DNA of 64,000 nucleotides from Halobacillus salinus (GTDB taxonomy: Bacteria; Bacillota; Bacilli; Bacillales; Halobacillaceae): the NCBI RefSeq assembly GCF_004684905.1, contig NZ_SRJC01000002.1:1-64000 (forward strand), given 5' to 3'. The position numbers were made by a program, and so were the translations under genes. The notes under the pieces are model-generated. The model had not been told where the DNA came from. It worked only from the letters and a program-made list of their open reading frames with translations, and searched no databases. Within the stretch, counting starts at the first letter, position 1; each line of letters starts with the position of its first letter. Of this stretch, positions 25,443 through 34,397 are shown piece by piece.

Positions 25443-26801
25443 TTACAAGAACGGGAAGATAGCACTTAATAGGCCAGTTGCATTCAAGAAAATGATTACA
25501 ATTAAAATCGGTGCCACGAATTTGACGATAAAGTGCCAGAATCCGGCGACTGGAGAATCGGTTAAATCGGTCGCTTCGAGCGCTTGGCTCTTCGTGAAGA
25601 ACCATCCGACTAAGAGGGCCATCGATAGGCCTCCCAATGGAAGCAGAATATTCGAGGCGATGTAGTCCATCGAATCAAGGATACCCAAGTCTCCAATTGG
25701 TGTTACGCCAGACCATACGCCGAATCCAAGCGATACCGCTATTCCCATTACGAACATGATTGAGCCCATCAAAACACTCGTTTTGAACCTAGACCATCCT
25801 AATGCACGCATGAAATAAGCTGTCGGTACTTCCAAGATAGATACGGAAGAAGATAATGATGCCAATACCAAGGCGAAGAAGAAGATCAATCCAACAAACC
25901 CTCCGAACGGCATCTGCTCAAAAATACTCGGTAGCGTGATGAACACGAGTGGTGGTCCAGAGCTTGGATCGATTCCGAAAGCGAATACTGCCGGAAAAAT
26001 GACGATACCGGAAATAACAGCGAAGAACGTATCCATTAGTCCAATTCCAAGTGTCGCACTTGGCAGTTTGTTTTCCTTCTTCAAATAACTTCCGTAAGTG
26101 AGCATGGCCCCCATTCCGAGACTAAGAGAGAAGAACGCCTGCCCTAGTGCAGCAATGTAGATCGACGGCTGGCTCAATGCAGACCAATCTGGTGTGAAGA
26201 GGAATTTCAGCCCCTCCGACGCTCCGTCTAGGGAAAGACTGAATATAGCGAGTACAATCAATAGAACCGCCAACAATGGCATGAAAATACGGTTTGCTGC
26301 TTCAATCCCCTTTTTCACTCCACTTAGTACGATGACGATGGTCAGAATCATAAACAAAGCTGTCCACGCAATCGGCTGCCACGTGTGACTGATGAATTGT
26401 CCGAATGCCCCTTCATATCCTGCTGCAGGCGATGTGAAGAAAGAACCATTAATATAATTCCAGAAATAATAAATCGCCCATCCAGCTACAACAGCATAAA
26501 AACTCAATATAAGGAAGGCACTTGCAATTCCGAAGAATCCGGTCAAGTACCAAGGTGTCTTAGGTGCAAGCTTCTGAAAAGAACCAATCACGTCGCTCTC
26601 TGCTTTTCTACCTATACTAACCTCTGCTAACAAGAGTGGAACACCAATCAAGATAACGAAACATAAATATAAGAGCAGGAAAGCTCCTCCACCATTGTTA
26701 CCAGCAACGAAGGAGAACCTCCAAATATTCCCGAGCCCTACTGCCGAACCCATTGCCGCCAGCATAAAGCCGAGTTTTGTCCCCCATTTTTCTCTTGCCA
26801 T
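25443..26801 (-). CDS. Neurotransmitter:sodium symporter (NSS/LeuT) family transporter
   Basis: 452 residues with eleven to twelve hydrophobic segments. The N-terminal LeuT-fold signature is MGSAVGLGNIWRFSFVAGNNGGGAFLL, covering the first helix and the unwound Na+/substrate site. These proteins import amino acids or related solutes with Na+, which suits a salt-adapted cell. The substrate cannot be told from sequence. It is monocistronic, ending in a strong terminator. Confidence 0.93.
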   Translation of the reverse strand: MAREKWGTKLGFMLAAMGSAVGLGNIWRFSFVAGNNGGGAFLLLYLCFVILIGVPLLLAEVSIGRKAESDVIGSFQKLAPKTPWYLTGFFGIASAFLILSFYAVVAGWAIYYFWNYINGSFFTSPAAGYEGAFGQFISHTWQPIAWTALFMILTIVIVLSGVKKGIEAANRIFMPLLAVLLIVLAIFSLSLDGASEGLKFLFTPDWSALSQPSIYIAALGQAFFSLSLGMGAMLTYGSYLKKENKLPSATLGIGLMDTFFAVISGIVIFPAVFAFGIDPSSGPPLVFITLPSIFEQMPFGGFVGLIFFFALVLASLSSSVSILEVPTAYFMRALGWSRFKTSVLMGSIMFVMGIAVSLGFGVWSGVTPIGDLGILDSMDYIASNILLPLGGLSMALLVGWFFTKSQALEATDLTDSPVAGFWHFIVKFVAPILIVIIFLNATGLLSAIFPFL

Positions 26802-26893
26802 TCTCTTTCAACTCCTCTCATCTATTCATAAATATTCATCAGCATACCATAGAATAAGAGAGTGTAAATATGTTTTCTGACATTTCATTTTAT

Positions 26894-27112
26894 TTACAGG
26901 CGAAAATCAATTCTGGAGGAGGTTTGGTGGCGCTTTCTCGTCTCGTCGGGATGTTTCGGCTCGAATTGGAGACATTCTGTTCCTGTTGATTTCAATACTA
27001 GTGCAGACGGCATCTCCTTTGTTTTGAATCCGTAGGCTTTGCATGCTCTGGGAAAACTCGGATTCCATGTTGTGTGGAAGTGTTTGCACTTGAAACAGTT
27101 GACTTTTTTCAT
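26894..27112 (-). CDS. Small cysteine-containing protein, putative zinc ribbon-like
   Basis: 72 residues with CFKCKHFHTTW at the start, then RACKAYGFKTKEMPSALV and a later TGTECLQF. Cysteines 6, 9, 23 and 47 and nearby histidines could bind a metal. AGAGGA ribosome site 6 bases upstream. This looks like a family seen in many Firmicutes, but I know no function. Divergent from the YwaF-like gene. Confidence 0.75.
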   Translation of the reverse strand: MKKVNCFKCKHFHTTWNPSFPRACKAYGFKTKEMPSALVLKSTGTECLQFEPKHPDETRKRHQTSSRIDFRL

Positions 27113-27189
27113 GTAAATCCTCTTTCTGACAATTGAATTATGGTAGAATCATAGCACAGTTAAACCCCATTCACTAGGAAGTGATGCTA

Positions 27190-27918
27190 ATGAATAATTG
27201 GTTTGAAACCTATAGTTCCCACCCATTCGAACCCTTTACGCTAAGCCACTGGACTGTGCTAATCCTCTTTCTCGCAGGAATACTATTCATTCTTATTTCT
27301 GCTGGTCAAATGGCAAAAAAGCCACAGCTGTCTCTGTATATGCGTATCTTTCTTTTCACCTGTCTGCTCGTCTCAGAAGTCAGTTACCAAATATGGGCTG
27401 TCACGAATGGTGTCTGGAGCATGGCGCTTTATATACCTTTCCACCTCTGTGGTGTTGCCTCTATCATCGGAATGATCACATTAGTCACTTACCATCCTAA
27501 ATTGATAAAACTGAATTATTTCATCGGCATTATTCCTGCCCTAATCGCTTTGATCACACCAGACTTACTCTATGACTATCATCATTTCCGGTTTTGGAAG
27601 TTCTTCCTCCACCATATGGCCATCATTTGGACAAGTCTATTCCTCGTCGTCACAACCGGCGTGAGAATCACTTGGAGGACAACTGTTAAGGCCTACCTTT
27701 GGCTTGTCGTTTATGGAGTCATCGTCGGAATGATCAACACGGCGCTTGATGCAAATTACATGTATTTAGACCGTCCACCGGGGGCCAATACCCCATTGGA
27801 CTATATCGGAGATGGCATTTGGTATTACTTAAACTTAGGTGTCATAGCCCTTTGTGTCTTTGTATTAATGAAGCTGTTGTATCGTCCGTTCAAAAAGAAA
27901 TTCTCCTCCAAATCATGA
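27190..27918 (+). CDS. YwaF-like TIGR02206 family membrane protein
   Basis: About 242 residues with seven predicted membrane segments, matching the TIGR02206/YwaF (TMEM164-like) layout: HPFEPFTLSHWTVL at the start, a central HLCGVASIIGM, DLLYDYHHFRFWKFFLHH and a late DRPPGANTPLDYIGDGIWYY. Conserved His residues in membrane segments suggest an acyltransferase-like role in related eukaryotic TMEM164, which is inference here. Start is uncertain between ATG 27184 and ATG 27190. Confidence 0.85.
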   Translation: MNNWFETYSSHPFEPFTLSHWTVLILFLAGILFILISAGQMAKKPQLSLYMRIFLFTCLLVSEVSYQIWAVTNGVWSMALYIPFHLCGVASIIGMITLVTYHPKLIKLNYFIGIIPALIALITPDLLYDYHHFRFWKFFLHHMAIIWTSLFLVVTTGVRITWRTTVKAYLWLVVYGVIVGMINTALDANYMYLDRPPGANTPLDYIGDGIWYYLNLGVIALCVFVLMKLLYRPFKKKFSSKS

Positions 27919-27999
27919 AGTCCTTCCTTTTTAAGGGGGGGATGGCAGGCTGTTGAAAAATGCAGAGGTTGGTTTTGTTAGAGAATATGGCGCATCGTA

Positions 28000-28114
28000 G
28001 TCTGGAAAACAACTCGCTTTCCGTGGGCGAGTGTCGAGCTTCCTCGCTCGCTTTGCTCACTGCGGGATCTCGACTACCCCGTTCATCCCACAGGAGTCTC
28101 GTTGTTTTCCAGAC
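28000..28114. repeat. Dispersed hairpin-bounded repeat, copy R2
   Basis: 115 bp bounded by the perfect 14-bp inverted repeat GTCTGGAAAACAAC (28000-28013) and its complement (28101-28114). Inside are CTTTCCGTGGG, GAGCTTCCTCG, GGATCTC and ACAGGAGTCTC blocks matching R1 and R3. An inner GTCGAG / CTCGAC pairing is perfect. Not coding. Confidence 0.85.
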
Positions 28115-28248
28115 CACTTTGCTATAGTACCTGCAAACAAAACCATGCACTACTGAATGGAATTCCCTCTACATATGATCCAATATTGACTTACCTTCTC
28201 GTCACTTTAACCTCCCTTTTATATGGGAGGTTTTCGTCATTTTTTCGC

Positions 28249-28275
28249 TAATAATAGAGACATTTAAGCCGATAT
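28249..28275 (+). promoter_or_regulatory. Sigma-D (flagellar/chemotaxis) promoter
   Basis: -35 TAAT (28249-28252), 15-base spacer, -10 GCCGATAT (28268-28275). The -10 is identical to the B. subtilis sigma-D consensus and the -35 matches three of four bases (TAAA). It lies 50 bases upstream of a chemoreceptor gene, the expected target class. Confidence 0.82.
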
Positions 28276-28325
28276 AATAGTTAGAAGATTACCGCAAATA
28301 CATAAGATGAAGGAGAAAACTACTC

Positions 28326-30026
28326 ATGAGTTTCTGGAGAAATGCAAGTATCGGTGTCAAATATGCAAGTGCATTTGGCGCCACTTTACTGTTGTTCGTC
28401 TCAACTTTCGGCATTGTATATGTAAACTTAGACCAGACCCGGGACAATATGATAACGCTTGATGATCGCGGCACTACGGCTATTGAAGTAGCAGAGATGG
28501 CCTCCCTTGCCCGCACGAAGGATATTCGAATTGCTGATTACATACGAGAACCAAGGGGATCTTATATTGATGAATTCGAAGATCGGAACGAGCGCTTCCA
28601 GGAACTTCAAGATACTTACACAGAGAAATTCAAGGGCAGTCCGTTAGAAGAATCAATGGACGAGATCCATTCTTTAGATGAACAAATCAATACCATATTT
28701 TTCGATCAAATGGTCGGAAACTTGAGCAACGAACGAGAGATCGATCAGCTTCGGAATAAAACACAAGGACTGCGTTCCCAACTAGTCGATGAACTGAATG
28801 TGGTTCAACAGTCTGTCCAAGAAGCGATGAACACTACCACCGTTCAGTCGAAAAGCAGTATTCAGGGAACCATCACCACGATGTTGATTGCGGCGGCATT
28901 AGCTATCCTAATCGGAACTCTGCTCATCTGGATCGTCAACCGCTCTATCAGACGTCGCATGAACGATCTAGTCTCCGTGGCCGATCAAATATCATCGGGA
29001 GAGCTTTACCACGTAGATCTTGATGATTCTAGCAAAGATGAAATCGGGACGCTAAGCATTGCGATGAACCAGATGAAAGCCCAACTGCATCAATTGATTC
29101 AAGAAATGGGCGTGCTGTCCAATCAGGTCAAGCACCAGAGCAATGACTTGCAACAATCCTCAAGTGAAGTTCAAGAAGCTTCTCAACAAGTAGCAGCGAC
29201 AATGGAAGAGCTCTCTTCAGGGTCGGAACAACAAGCTGGAGACGCCTCTACGCTATCGGAATTGATGGAGCAACTTGCACAAAAAATCGCTGCATCGAAC
29301 GAAACTGGTGCGCTTATTTCCGAGCAATCCCAATCTGTCATTACCCAGAGCAATGAAGGTAAGCAATTGATGGATGATTCAGTTGATCAAATGGATGATA
29401 TTCATAAAGTTATGAAGGAAGCTGTTGCAAAAGTACATCAGCTCGACATGCAATCTAGAGAAATATCCAAATTGATCCAAGTCATTCAGGACATTGCAGA
29501 ACAAACGAACCTGCTTGCCTTGAATGCAGCTATCGAGGCTGCTCGAGCTGGTGAACACGGGAAAGGGTTCGCAGTAGTTGCCGATGAAGTAAGGAAACTT
29601 GCCGAACAAGTATCAATCTCTGTAGATGAAATTACACAGATGGTTGGAACAATACAGTCCGAATCAAAAAACGTCTCCCTCTCTCTTGAAAATGGATATG
29701 AGAAAGTCGAAAAAGGCTCTAAACAAATTACACAGACAGGGAAAACGTTTGAGGATATTCAGCAATCGATCCACACGATGGCGAGCGGGGTCCAAGCCAT
29801 ATCCACTAACTTAAAAGATATTACAGAAAGTACCCAAGTCATGAACCGCTCGATTGAAAGCGTTGCGTCGAGTTCTGAAGAATCTGCAGCAGGTGTCGAA
29901 CAAACGACGGCTTCTATTCAGCAGACGAACAGTTCTATGGAACAAGTCTCCCACCATTCAGGCGAACTTGCCGACATGTCCAATCAATTGAATGAATTGA
30001 TCCAGCAATTCAAGCTGGAGAAATAA
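28326..30026 (+). CDS. Methyl-accepting chemotaxis protein
   Basis: 566-residue transmembrane chemoreceptor. Membrane segments at about 13-35 and 185-205 flank a helical four-helix-bundle type ligand domain of about 150 residues (MCP_signal 4HB-like, with [13 protein letters not shown]). A HAMP domain follows (about 206-260). The cytoplasmic coiled coil has the hairpin tip [20 protein letters not shown] and [16 protein letters not shown]. The ligand is unknown. It is transcribed alone from a sigma-D promoter. Confidence 0.95.
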   Translation: MSFWRNASIGVKYASAFGATLLLFVSTFGIVYVNLDQTRDNMITLDDRGTTAIEVAEMASLARTKDIRIADYIREPRGSYIDEFEDRNERFQELQDTYTEKFKGSPLEESMDEIHSLDEQINTIFFDQMVGNLSNEREIDQLRNKTQGLRSQLVDELNVVQQSVQEAMNTTTVQSKSSIQGTITTMLIAAALAILIGTLLIWIVNRSIRRRMNDLVSVADQISSGELYHVDLDDSSKDEIGTLSIAMNQMKAQLHQLIQEMGVLSNQVKHQSNDLQQSSSEVQEASQQVAATMEELSSGSEQQAGDASTLSELMEQLAQKIAASNETGALISEQSQSVITQSNEGKQLMDDSVDQMDDIHKVMKEAVAKVHQLDMQSREISKLIQVIQDIAEQTNLLALNAAIEAARAGEHGKGFAVVADEVRKLAEQVSISVDEITQMVGTIQSESKNVSLSLENGYEKVEKGSKQITQTGKTFEDIQQSIHTMASGVQAISTNLKDITESTQVMNRSIESVASSSEESAAGVEQTTASIQQTNSSMEQVSHHSGELADMSNQLNELIQQFKLEK

Positions 30027-30451
30027 GGCGCTTCCAGAGTGTCGAGAAAGTCCCTTCGGTTCTTCATATGAAGTACAACGGTGTTGGAGAAACAGTCCGC
30101 TTTCCGCAGGCGTCCGGTGAGCCTCCTCGTTCCCTCCGGTCTCTGTGGGGTCTCACGCTGTACTTTCAGGACTGCGCCTGCGTCTTCTCGTAACGCTTCG
30201 TAGTAGGCTTTCTCGGCGCAAAGGTGCTAGGAAGATTTCTCATGCTGCACCTTTGCAGGAGTCTACCTGTTTCTCCAACACCTTTTCAAATTACGCTTGA
30301 ACCTCTTGTGCTTCACGACAATGAATAGCGTGCCATAATAGTCCACACCAGAGGCACTACTAATGCATTAGCGCAAAAGTTTTGTTAAAACCGTACTTTA
30401 CACTTTTTCATTACTAAGAAAGCGCCCTAGGATTAGCATAGGGCGCTTTCT
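30027..30451. other. 425-bp intergenic region
   Basis: Mostly occupied by dispersed-element copy R3 (30080-30282); the remainder (30283-30415) is AT-rich with no supported gene, ending at the terminator of the phasin-like gene. Confidence 0.65.
30080..30282. repeat. Dispersed hairpin-bounded repeat, copy R3 (long form)
   Basis: 203 bp bounded by the perfect 16-bp inverted repeat GGTGTTGGAGAAACAG (30080-30095) and its complement (30267-30282). It shares CTTTCCGCAGGCG, GAGCCTCCTCG, TGTGGGGTCTC and GCAGGAGTCT with R1 and R2, and carries about 85 extra bases between the last two blocks. Inner GTGAG / CTCAC pairing is possible. Not coding. Confidence 0.85.
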
Positions 30452-30452
30452 T
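30416..30452 (-). terminator. Terminator of the UbiB/phasin-like operon
   Basis: A 14-bp perfect stem AAGAAAGCGCCCTA / TAGGGCGCTTTCTT with a 9-base loop, ending at the stop codon of the 99-residue protein. Confidence 0.82.
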
Positions 30453-30751
30453 TATTGTTCGCGGTGGAATTTTTCCAGTCTTTGCAGTCGTGCTTCCAAG
30501 ACTTCATATTCTTCTCTTGTCACAAAGCCTAAATCTTTCATTCGATCTTGGACTTTCGCTTTGGCTTGGCTGCTCCACTCTTTATCTACGTTCTCTCCCT
30601 TATGCATCCATTCGCTCATAACAGACTTAGCTTGAGATGGACTCATCTCGCCTTTTTTGACCATTTCATTGATCATCTTTTCAAATTTCTCTTTGCCGCT
30701 GACCGCTGCACCAATCCCCAAATAAAACCCTTTTTTTAACAAGTCATTCAT
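30452..30751 (-). CDS. Phasin-like small helical protein
   Basis: 99 residues, almost wholly helical: a short hydrophobic start (LLKKGFYLGIGAAVSGKEKF), a charged middle with KKGEMSPSQAKSVM, and a C-terminal coiled coil (VTREEYEVLEARLQRLEKF). The pattern is that of small phasin-family or PhaF/PhaI-like proteins often found beside AarF/UbiB genes. Its ATG overlaps the ubiB-like stop by one base (TAATG), so the pair is translationally coupled. Exact role unknown. Confidence 0.8.
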   Translation of the reverse strand: MNDLLKKGFYLGIGAAVSGKEKFEKMINEMVKKGEMSPSQAKSVMSEWMHKGENVDKEWSSQAKAKVQDRMKDLGFVTREEYEVLEARLQRLEKFHREQ

Positions 30752-32412
30752 TATTGGTTCCTCCCGTTAAAAGTTATTTTACGGATCATAAGCCAATGAT
30801 TAACTAAACAAAGTATAAATAATACAGCCCCAATTCCGAATACAGTGAAACTGATCCAAGCGTGAGCCATCACTTCAGCTGTTATCAACCAGACACCTGC
30901 TGTCGCCACAATGAAGGACATTAGAGCATAAAACAGGTAGAACTGATGAGACAATTGCTTTTGCTGATGCTCTGTTTTCCATGCTCTTTCCTTATCACCG
31001 TCTTCTAAATATTCGACCAACGCCCTGGGCAGAGATAGTAAGGGACGAGCGGTCTCTTTCGCCACTTCTTTATAAAGAGAAAGATTCGATTGCTCATCTT
31101 TACCGGAAATCCACTCCTTGATGACAGGGCGCCCCCACTCAATCAAATCGATTTGGGGGTGCACTGTGCTAAGCACACCCAAAATAATACTGGAAGCTCG
31201 ACCGAGGAATGCATAATCAGCTGGCAGCTGGATCGGCTGTCTCTTGATAAATCCCTCAATTTCCTCCAGCGTCTCATTCATCGTATTCGCATCCAGCTTG
31301 TCAAAGTTCCCCTCTAAGTAAAGGTCGGTGGATTGTTTTAAGATTTTCTTCACTTGTTCAAAGTCGGCATTCGGCAGTAAGAACCCCATTTCTTCCAGAG
31401 CCTTCACTACCATGTCGTAGTCTTCAAGGATAAAGCCTTGGATGATGGCACGAATCGAACGGACATCTTGGTCACGAACTTCTCCTACCATTCCGAAATC
31501 AATAACCACTAATGTTCCATCTGGCTTTAACATTAAATTTCCCGGGTGTGGATCGGAGTGAAACATTCCGTTGTACAAGAACTGTTCGATACACAGGTCG
31601 AACAACGTTTTCGCAATACGCTCGCGGTCAAGTTGATGCTTCCTGATAAAGGCAAGGTCGGTTACCTTCGCACCCTCGATCCATTCCATGACCAGAACAC
31701 GCTTCGTGGATAGGTTCGAATTGTATTCAGGGATATAGACATTCGGAAAATCATGGAATCGTTTCTTGAACTGGTTTCCGTTTCTCAGTTCTTTCGTGAA
31801 ATCGAGTTCATCACTAATCACTCGGACAACTTCTTGATACAGAGCAGGAAGGTCTGCCTTCTTCCCGTATCTTGTGAAACGATTGATCATCCAAAAGACG
31901 ATTCGTAACGCCTTGAAATCCATTCCGAATATTTCTTCTACCCGGTATCGCCTCACTTTAATTGCCGCCGTAGTCCCATCTTTCAGTTCCGCTTTATATA
32001 CTTCTCCTATGGAAGCAGAAGCTACAGCATCTTCATTAATCGATTCGATATATTCATGCAAATCCGCCTGCCAGTCATCTTCTATAATCGCTCTCGATTT
32101 GGAAAACGGAACCGGCTTAACCCGATCGACCAGCCCTTCCAGTTCTTTAATGAAGGATTGCGGAAGTAAGTCTCCCCTAGAACTTAAGAACTGACCGAAT
32201 TTGATTAATAATCCTCCAAGCTCAATGGCTTTTTGCCTGTATACATCCGCCTGTTTCTGAAGCAGAACATTCCACTTTCGTTCCGTTTCTTCCGTCCAAA
32301 TACGATGCGTTTTCTGAAACCAGAAGATTTGGAGTAAAAAACGTGCAGCCATCAAAACGATGACGGTAATGCGATAAACCGGTATGTATTTCAATCGTTC
32401 CTTCACTTCCAT
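30751..32412 (-). CDS. AarF/UbiB family atypical protein kinase
   Basis: 553 residues. The UbiB fold is shown by KFGQFLSSRGDLLP (KxGQ motif), the alanine-rich nucleotide loop ASIGEVYKAELKDGTTAAIKV, catalytic HSDPHPGNLML and metal-binding VIDFGMVG. Two membrane segments lie at the C terminus (about 500-540). Family members act as ATPases aiding isoprenoid quinone or other lipid metabolism; in a menaquinone-using Firmicute the target is not established. Transcribed with the phasin-like gene. Confidence 0.92.
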   Translation of the reverse strand: MEVKERLKYIPVYRITVIVLMAARFLLQIFWFQKTHRIWTEETERKWNVLLQKQADVYRQKAIELGGLLIKFGQFLSSRGDLLPQSFIKELEGLVDRVKPVPFSKSRAIIEDDWQADLHEYIESINEDAVASASIGEVYKAELKDGTTAAIKVRRYRVEEIFGMDFKALRIVFWMINRFTRYGKKADLPALYQEVVRVISDELDFTKELRNGNQFKKRFHDFPNVYIPEYNSNLSTKRVLVMEWIEGAKVTDLAFIRKHQLDRERIAKTLFDLCIEQFLYNGMFHSDPHPGNLMLKPDGTLVVIDFGMVGEVRDQDVRSIRAIIQGFILEDYDMVVKALEEMGFLLPNADFEQVKKILKQSTDLYLEGNFDKLDANTMNETLEEIEGFIKRQPIQLPADYAFLGRASSIILGVLSTVHPQIDLIEWGRPVIKEWISGKDEQSNLSLYKEVAKETARPLLSLPRALVEYLEDGDKERAWKTEHQQKQLSHQFYLFYALMSFIVATAGVWLITAEVMAHAWISFTVFGIGAVLFILCLVNHWLMIRKITFNGRNQ

Positions 32413-32565
32413 TCCCCCTTCCGCTTCCTTCTCTCGTCTTCTATATATTTATTTCACTTTACCCTGTTTCCTATAAATCAATCTTGAATTTTGTCGGATG
32501 AGCCCGCACTTGCACAATCCTACTGCGTTATGCAATCATTTAATTAAAACAAGAAGGTGATCTTG

Positions 32566-33465
32566 ATGCATATTCGCGAACTAGAGGTGAAAGATTTACA
32601 TAAGGTAGCTGATTGGCTCTACCGCATGAACGAACAGGACCACCACTACGTCGCGTGGATGGCTTCTGAACCGAACGAAATCTTTGAGCAGATTTGGACT
32701 CTGACGCAGTTTACCGACCCGCTAGCCTATGTAGCATGGAAAGAAAACGAAATCATCGGATTTCTCGGATTGCTCCCTTTTTTCGATCAGAAACTTTGCC
32801 GCCTACTCGGACCATTTGCCGAGGTGAACGAGCGTGAAGTGATTGAAGGACTTTGGGATAAAGCATCCTTGACAGTGCACTTGCACTTTGACGTGGCGAA
32901 AGTCGCCTGCTTTGATGCGAACAAAGAGTTGCTCTCCTTCACAGACCGTCATCAATTCGACCTCTATAACGTAGAGAAAACACTCGCATTACATAAGCAC
33001 AGCTTTGAGCCGACGACAAAAGACCACAGTCATATCGTCAACGTGATTGAAGAAGATCTTGAGGATATTGCCCACCTCCACCCTTCTGCCGCCTACTACA
33101 CGACGGATGAGATGATTCGTTTATCGAAGGAACCGGAGAACCATTTATGGGGATACCAGAAAGACGGGCGAATGTCTGGCTATGTGTACTTTGAAACGAT
33201 ACTTGAGGAGCAAGAAGGAGAGATTTGCTTCGTCAATGTGGAAGAAACCGATCAAGGAGAAGGAATTGGGACCTCCCTGATCGAGTATGCCCTGCATTAT
33301 GCTTTCCATGCCCTATCACTCGATGTAGTGACAATTTCCGTCCGAACACAAAACAAAGAGGCAGAAAAGCTGTATCGATACCTCGGATTCCGGGAAATCA
33401 ATACAATCTATGCCTATCAAAAGCGAATGACGACCGTACCGACCATTTCGACTACGATTCACTAA
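32566..33465 (+). CDS. GNAT family N-acetyltransferase, two-domain
   Basis: 299 residues from the ATG at 32566, placed 8 bases from AGAAGG; an in-frame GTG at 32557 abuts the site. The C-terminal GNAT domain has FVNVEETDQGEGIGTSLIEY (acetyl-CoA loop, Q/R-x-x-G-x-G/A variant QGEGIG) and NKEAEKLYRYLGFREINT. The N-terminal half appears to be a degenerate GNAT domain. Substrate unknown. A terminator follows. Confidence 0.88.
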   Translation: MHIRELEVKDLHKVADWLYRMNEQDHHYVAWMASEPNEIFEQIWTLTQFTDPLAYVAWKENEIIGFLGLLPFFDQKLCRLLGPFAEVNEREVIEGLWDKASLTVHLHFDVAKVACFDANKELLSFTDRHQFDLYNVEKTLALHKHSFEPTTKDHSHIVNVIEEDLEDIAHLHPSAAYYTTDEMIRLSKEPENHLWGYQKDGRMSGYVYFETILEEQEGEICFVNVEETDQGEGIGTSLIEYALHYAFHALSLDVVTISVRTQNKEAEKLYRYLGFREINTIYAYQKRMTTVPTISTTIH

Positions 33466-33466
33466 T

Positions 33467-33495
33467 AGCTCAGGGATTTTCCTGAGCTTTTTTTG
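33467..33495 (+). terminator. Terminator of the GNAT gene
   Basis: An 8-bp stem AGCTCAGG / CCTGAGCT with a 6-base loop and seven T, directly after the stop. Confidence 0.8.
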
Positions 33496-33527
33496 GGTAT
33501 AAGTAGAAAAAAAGGAGGGTCTAGAGA

Positions 33528-34397
33528 ATGCGAGACAAGATCCAGGAAGCTTTACATACTATCGGAGATAGAACGAACATCCAAGACTGGAAGGCCGTCG
33601 GAGGAGGCGATATCAACCGCTCCTTCTACGTGAAAACCGATCAGCAGGAGTACTTCATCAAAGGAAATGAAAATGTCCCGTCCCACTTTTTCAAAGCGGA
33701 AGCAGAAGGGTTGAAGCAAATAGAACAAACAGATTCGATTGCTGTTCCCCATGTATATCACTACGACGAACCACAGAAAAAGGAGCAGGCCGTAATTGTC
33801 ATGGACTGGGTCCCTTTAGGTTCCAAAGATGTTTCAGAAGAGCTAGGTCATCAACTTGCATTGATGCACCAGCATACAAAGGACGGTTATGGCTTTCATG
33901 CCCCGACCTTTGTCGGAGAATTGGACCAACCGAATTCCAAGAAAGATTCGTGGCTCGTTTATTACCGGGATTACAGATTGAAAGCTCAATTGGAGTACGG
34001 GAAACAAAATGGTCTGATTACTGGGGATAGGGAATCCCGCCTGCAAATGCTACTTGATCAATTGCACAACTGGATTCCGGAGAACCCTGGTGCCTCTTTG
34101 CTACACGGAGACCTCTGGGGTGGTAACTGGATGGCAGGAGCAGATGGCAAACCTTATTTGATTGATCCTTCCGTGTTATATGGGGACCGGGCATTTGAAC
34201 TCGCCTTCACGGAACTCTTCGGTGGATTCTCATCTAGATTCTATGAAGCTTATCAGGAAGTCTCTCCATTACCAGATGAATATGAACAACAGAAACCATT
34301 GTACCAGCTGTTTTATCTACTTGTTCATTTGAATATGTTCGGAGAAAGCTATGGCCCAAGCGTCGATCGCATACTTAAAGCCTACACCTCGAACTAG
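33528..34397 (+). CDS. Fructosamine-3-kinase family protein
   Basis: 289 residues of the fructosamine/ketosamine kinase family, related to aminoglycoside phosphotransferases. Visible are GGGDINRSFYV (nucleotide loop), HQLALMHQHTKDGYGF, catalytic LLHGDLWGGNWM and metal-binding YLIDPSVLYGDRAFELAFTELF. Family members phosphorylate sugar-amine adducts so that they can break down, a protein or amino-acid deglycation role. AAAGGAGG ribosome site upstream. Its stop overlaps the convergent next gene by four bases. Confidence 0.92.
   Translation: MRDKIQEALHTIGDRTNIQDWKAVGGGDINRSFYVKTDQQEYFIKGNENVPSHFFKAEAEGLKQIEQTDSIAVPHVYHYDEPQKKEQAVIVMDWVPLGSKDVSEELGHQLALMHQHTKDGYGFHAPTFVGELDQPNSKKDSWLVYYRDYRLKAQLEYGKQNGLITGDRESRLQMLLDQLHNWIPENPGASLLHGDLWGGNWMAGADGKPYLIDPSVLYGDRAFELAFTELFGGFSSRFYEAYQEVSPLPDEYEQQKPLYQLFYLLVHLNMFGESYGPSVDRILKAYTSN

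Larger units (their letters stand above)
27919..28325. other. 407-bp intergenic region
   Basis: Contains dispersed-element copy R2 (28000-28114), a hairpin AACCTCCC / GGGAGGTT with a T-rich tail (28209-28245) that may terminate upstream transcription, and the sigma-D promoter of the chemoreceptor gene. Confidence 0.65.
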
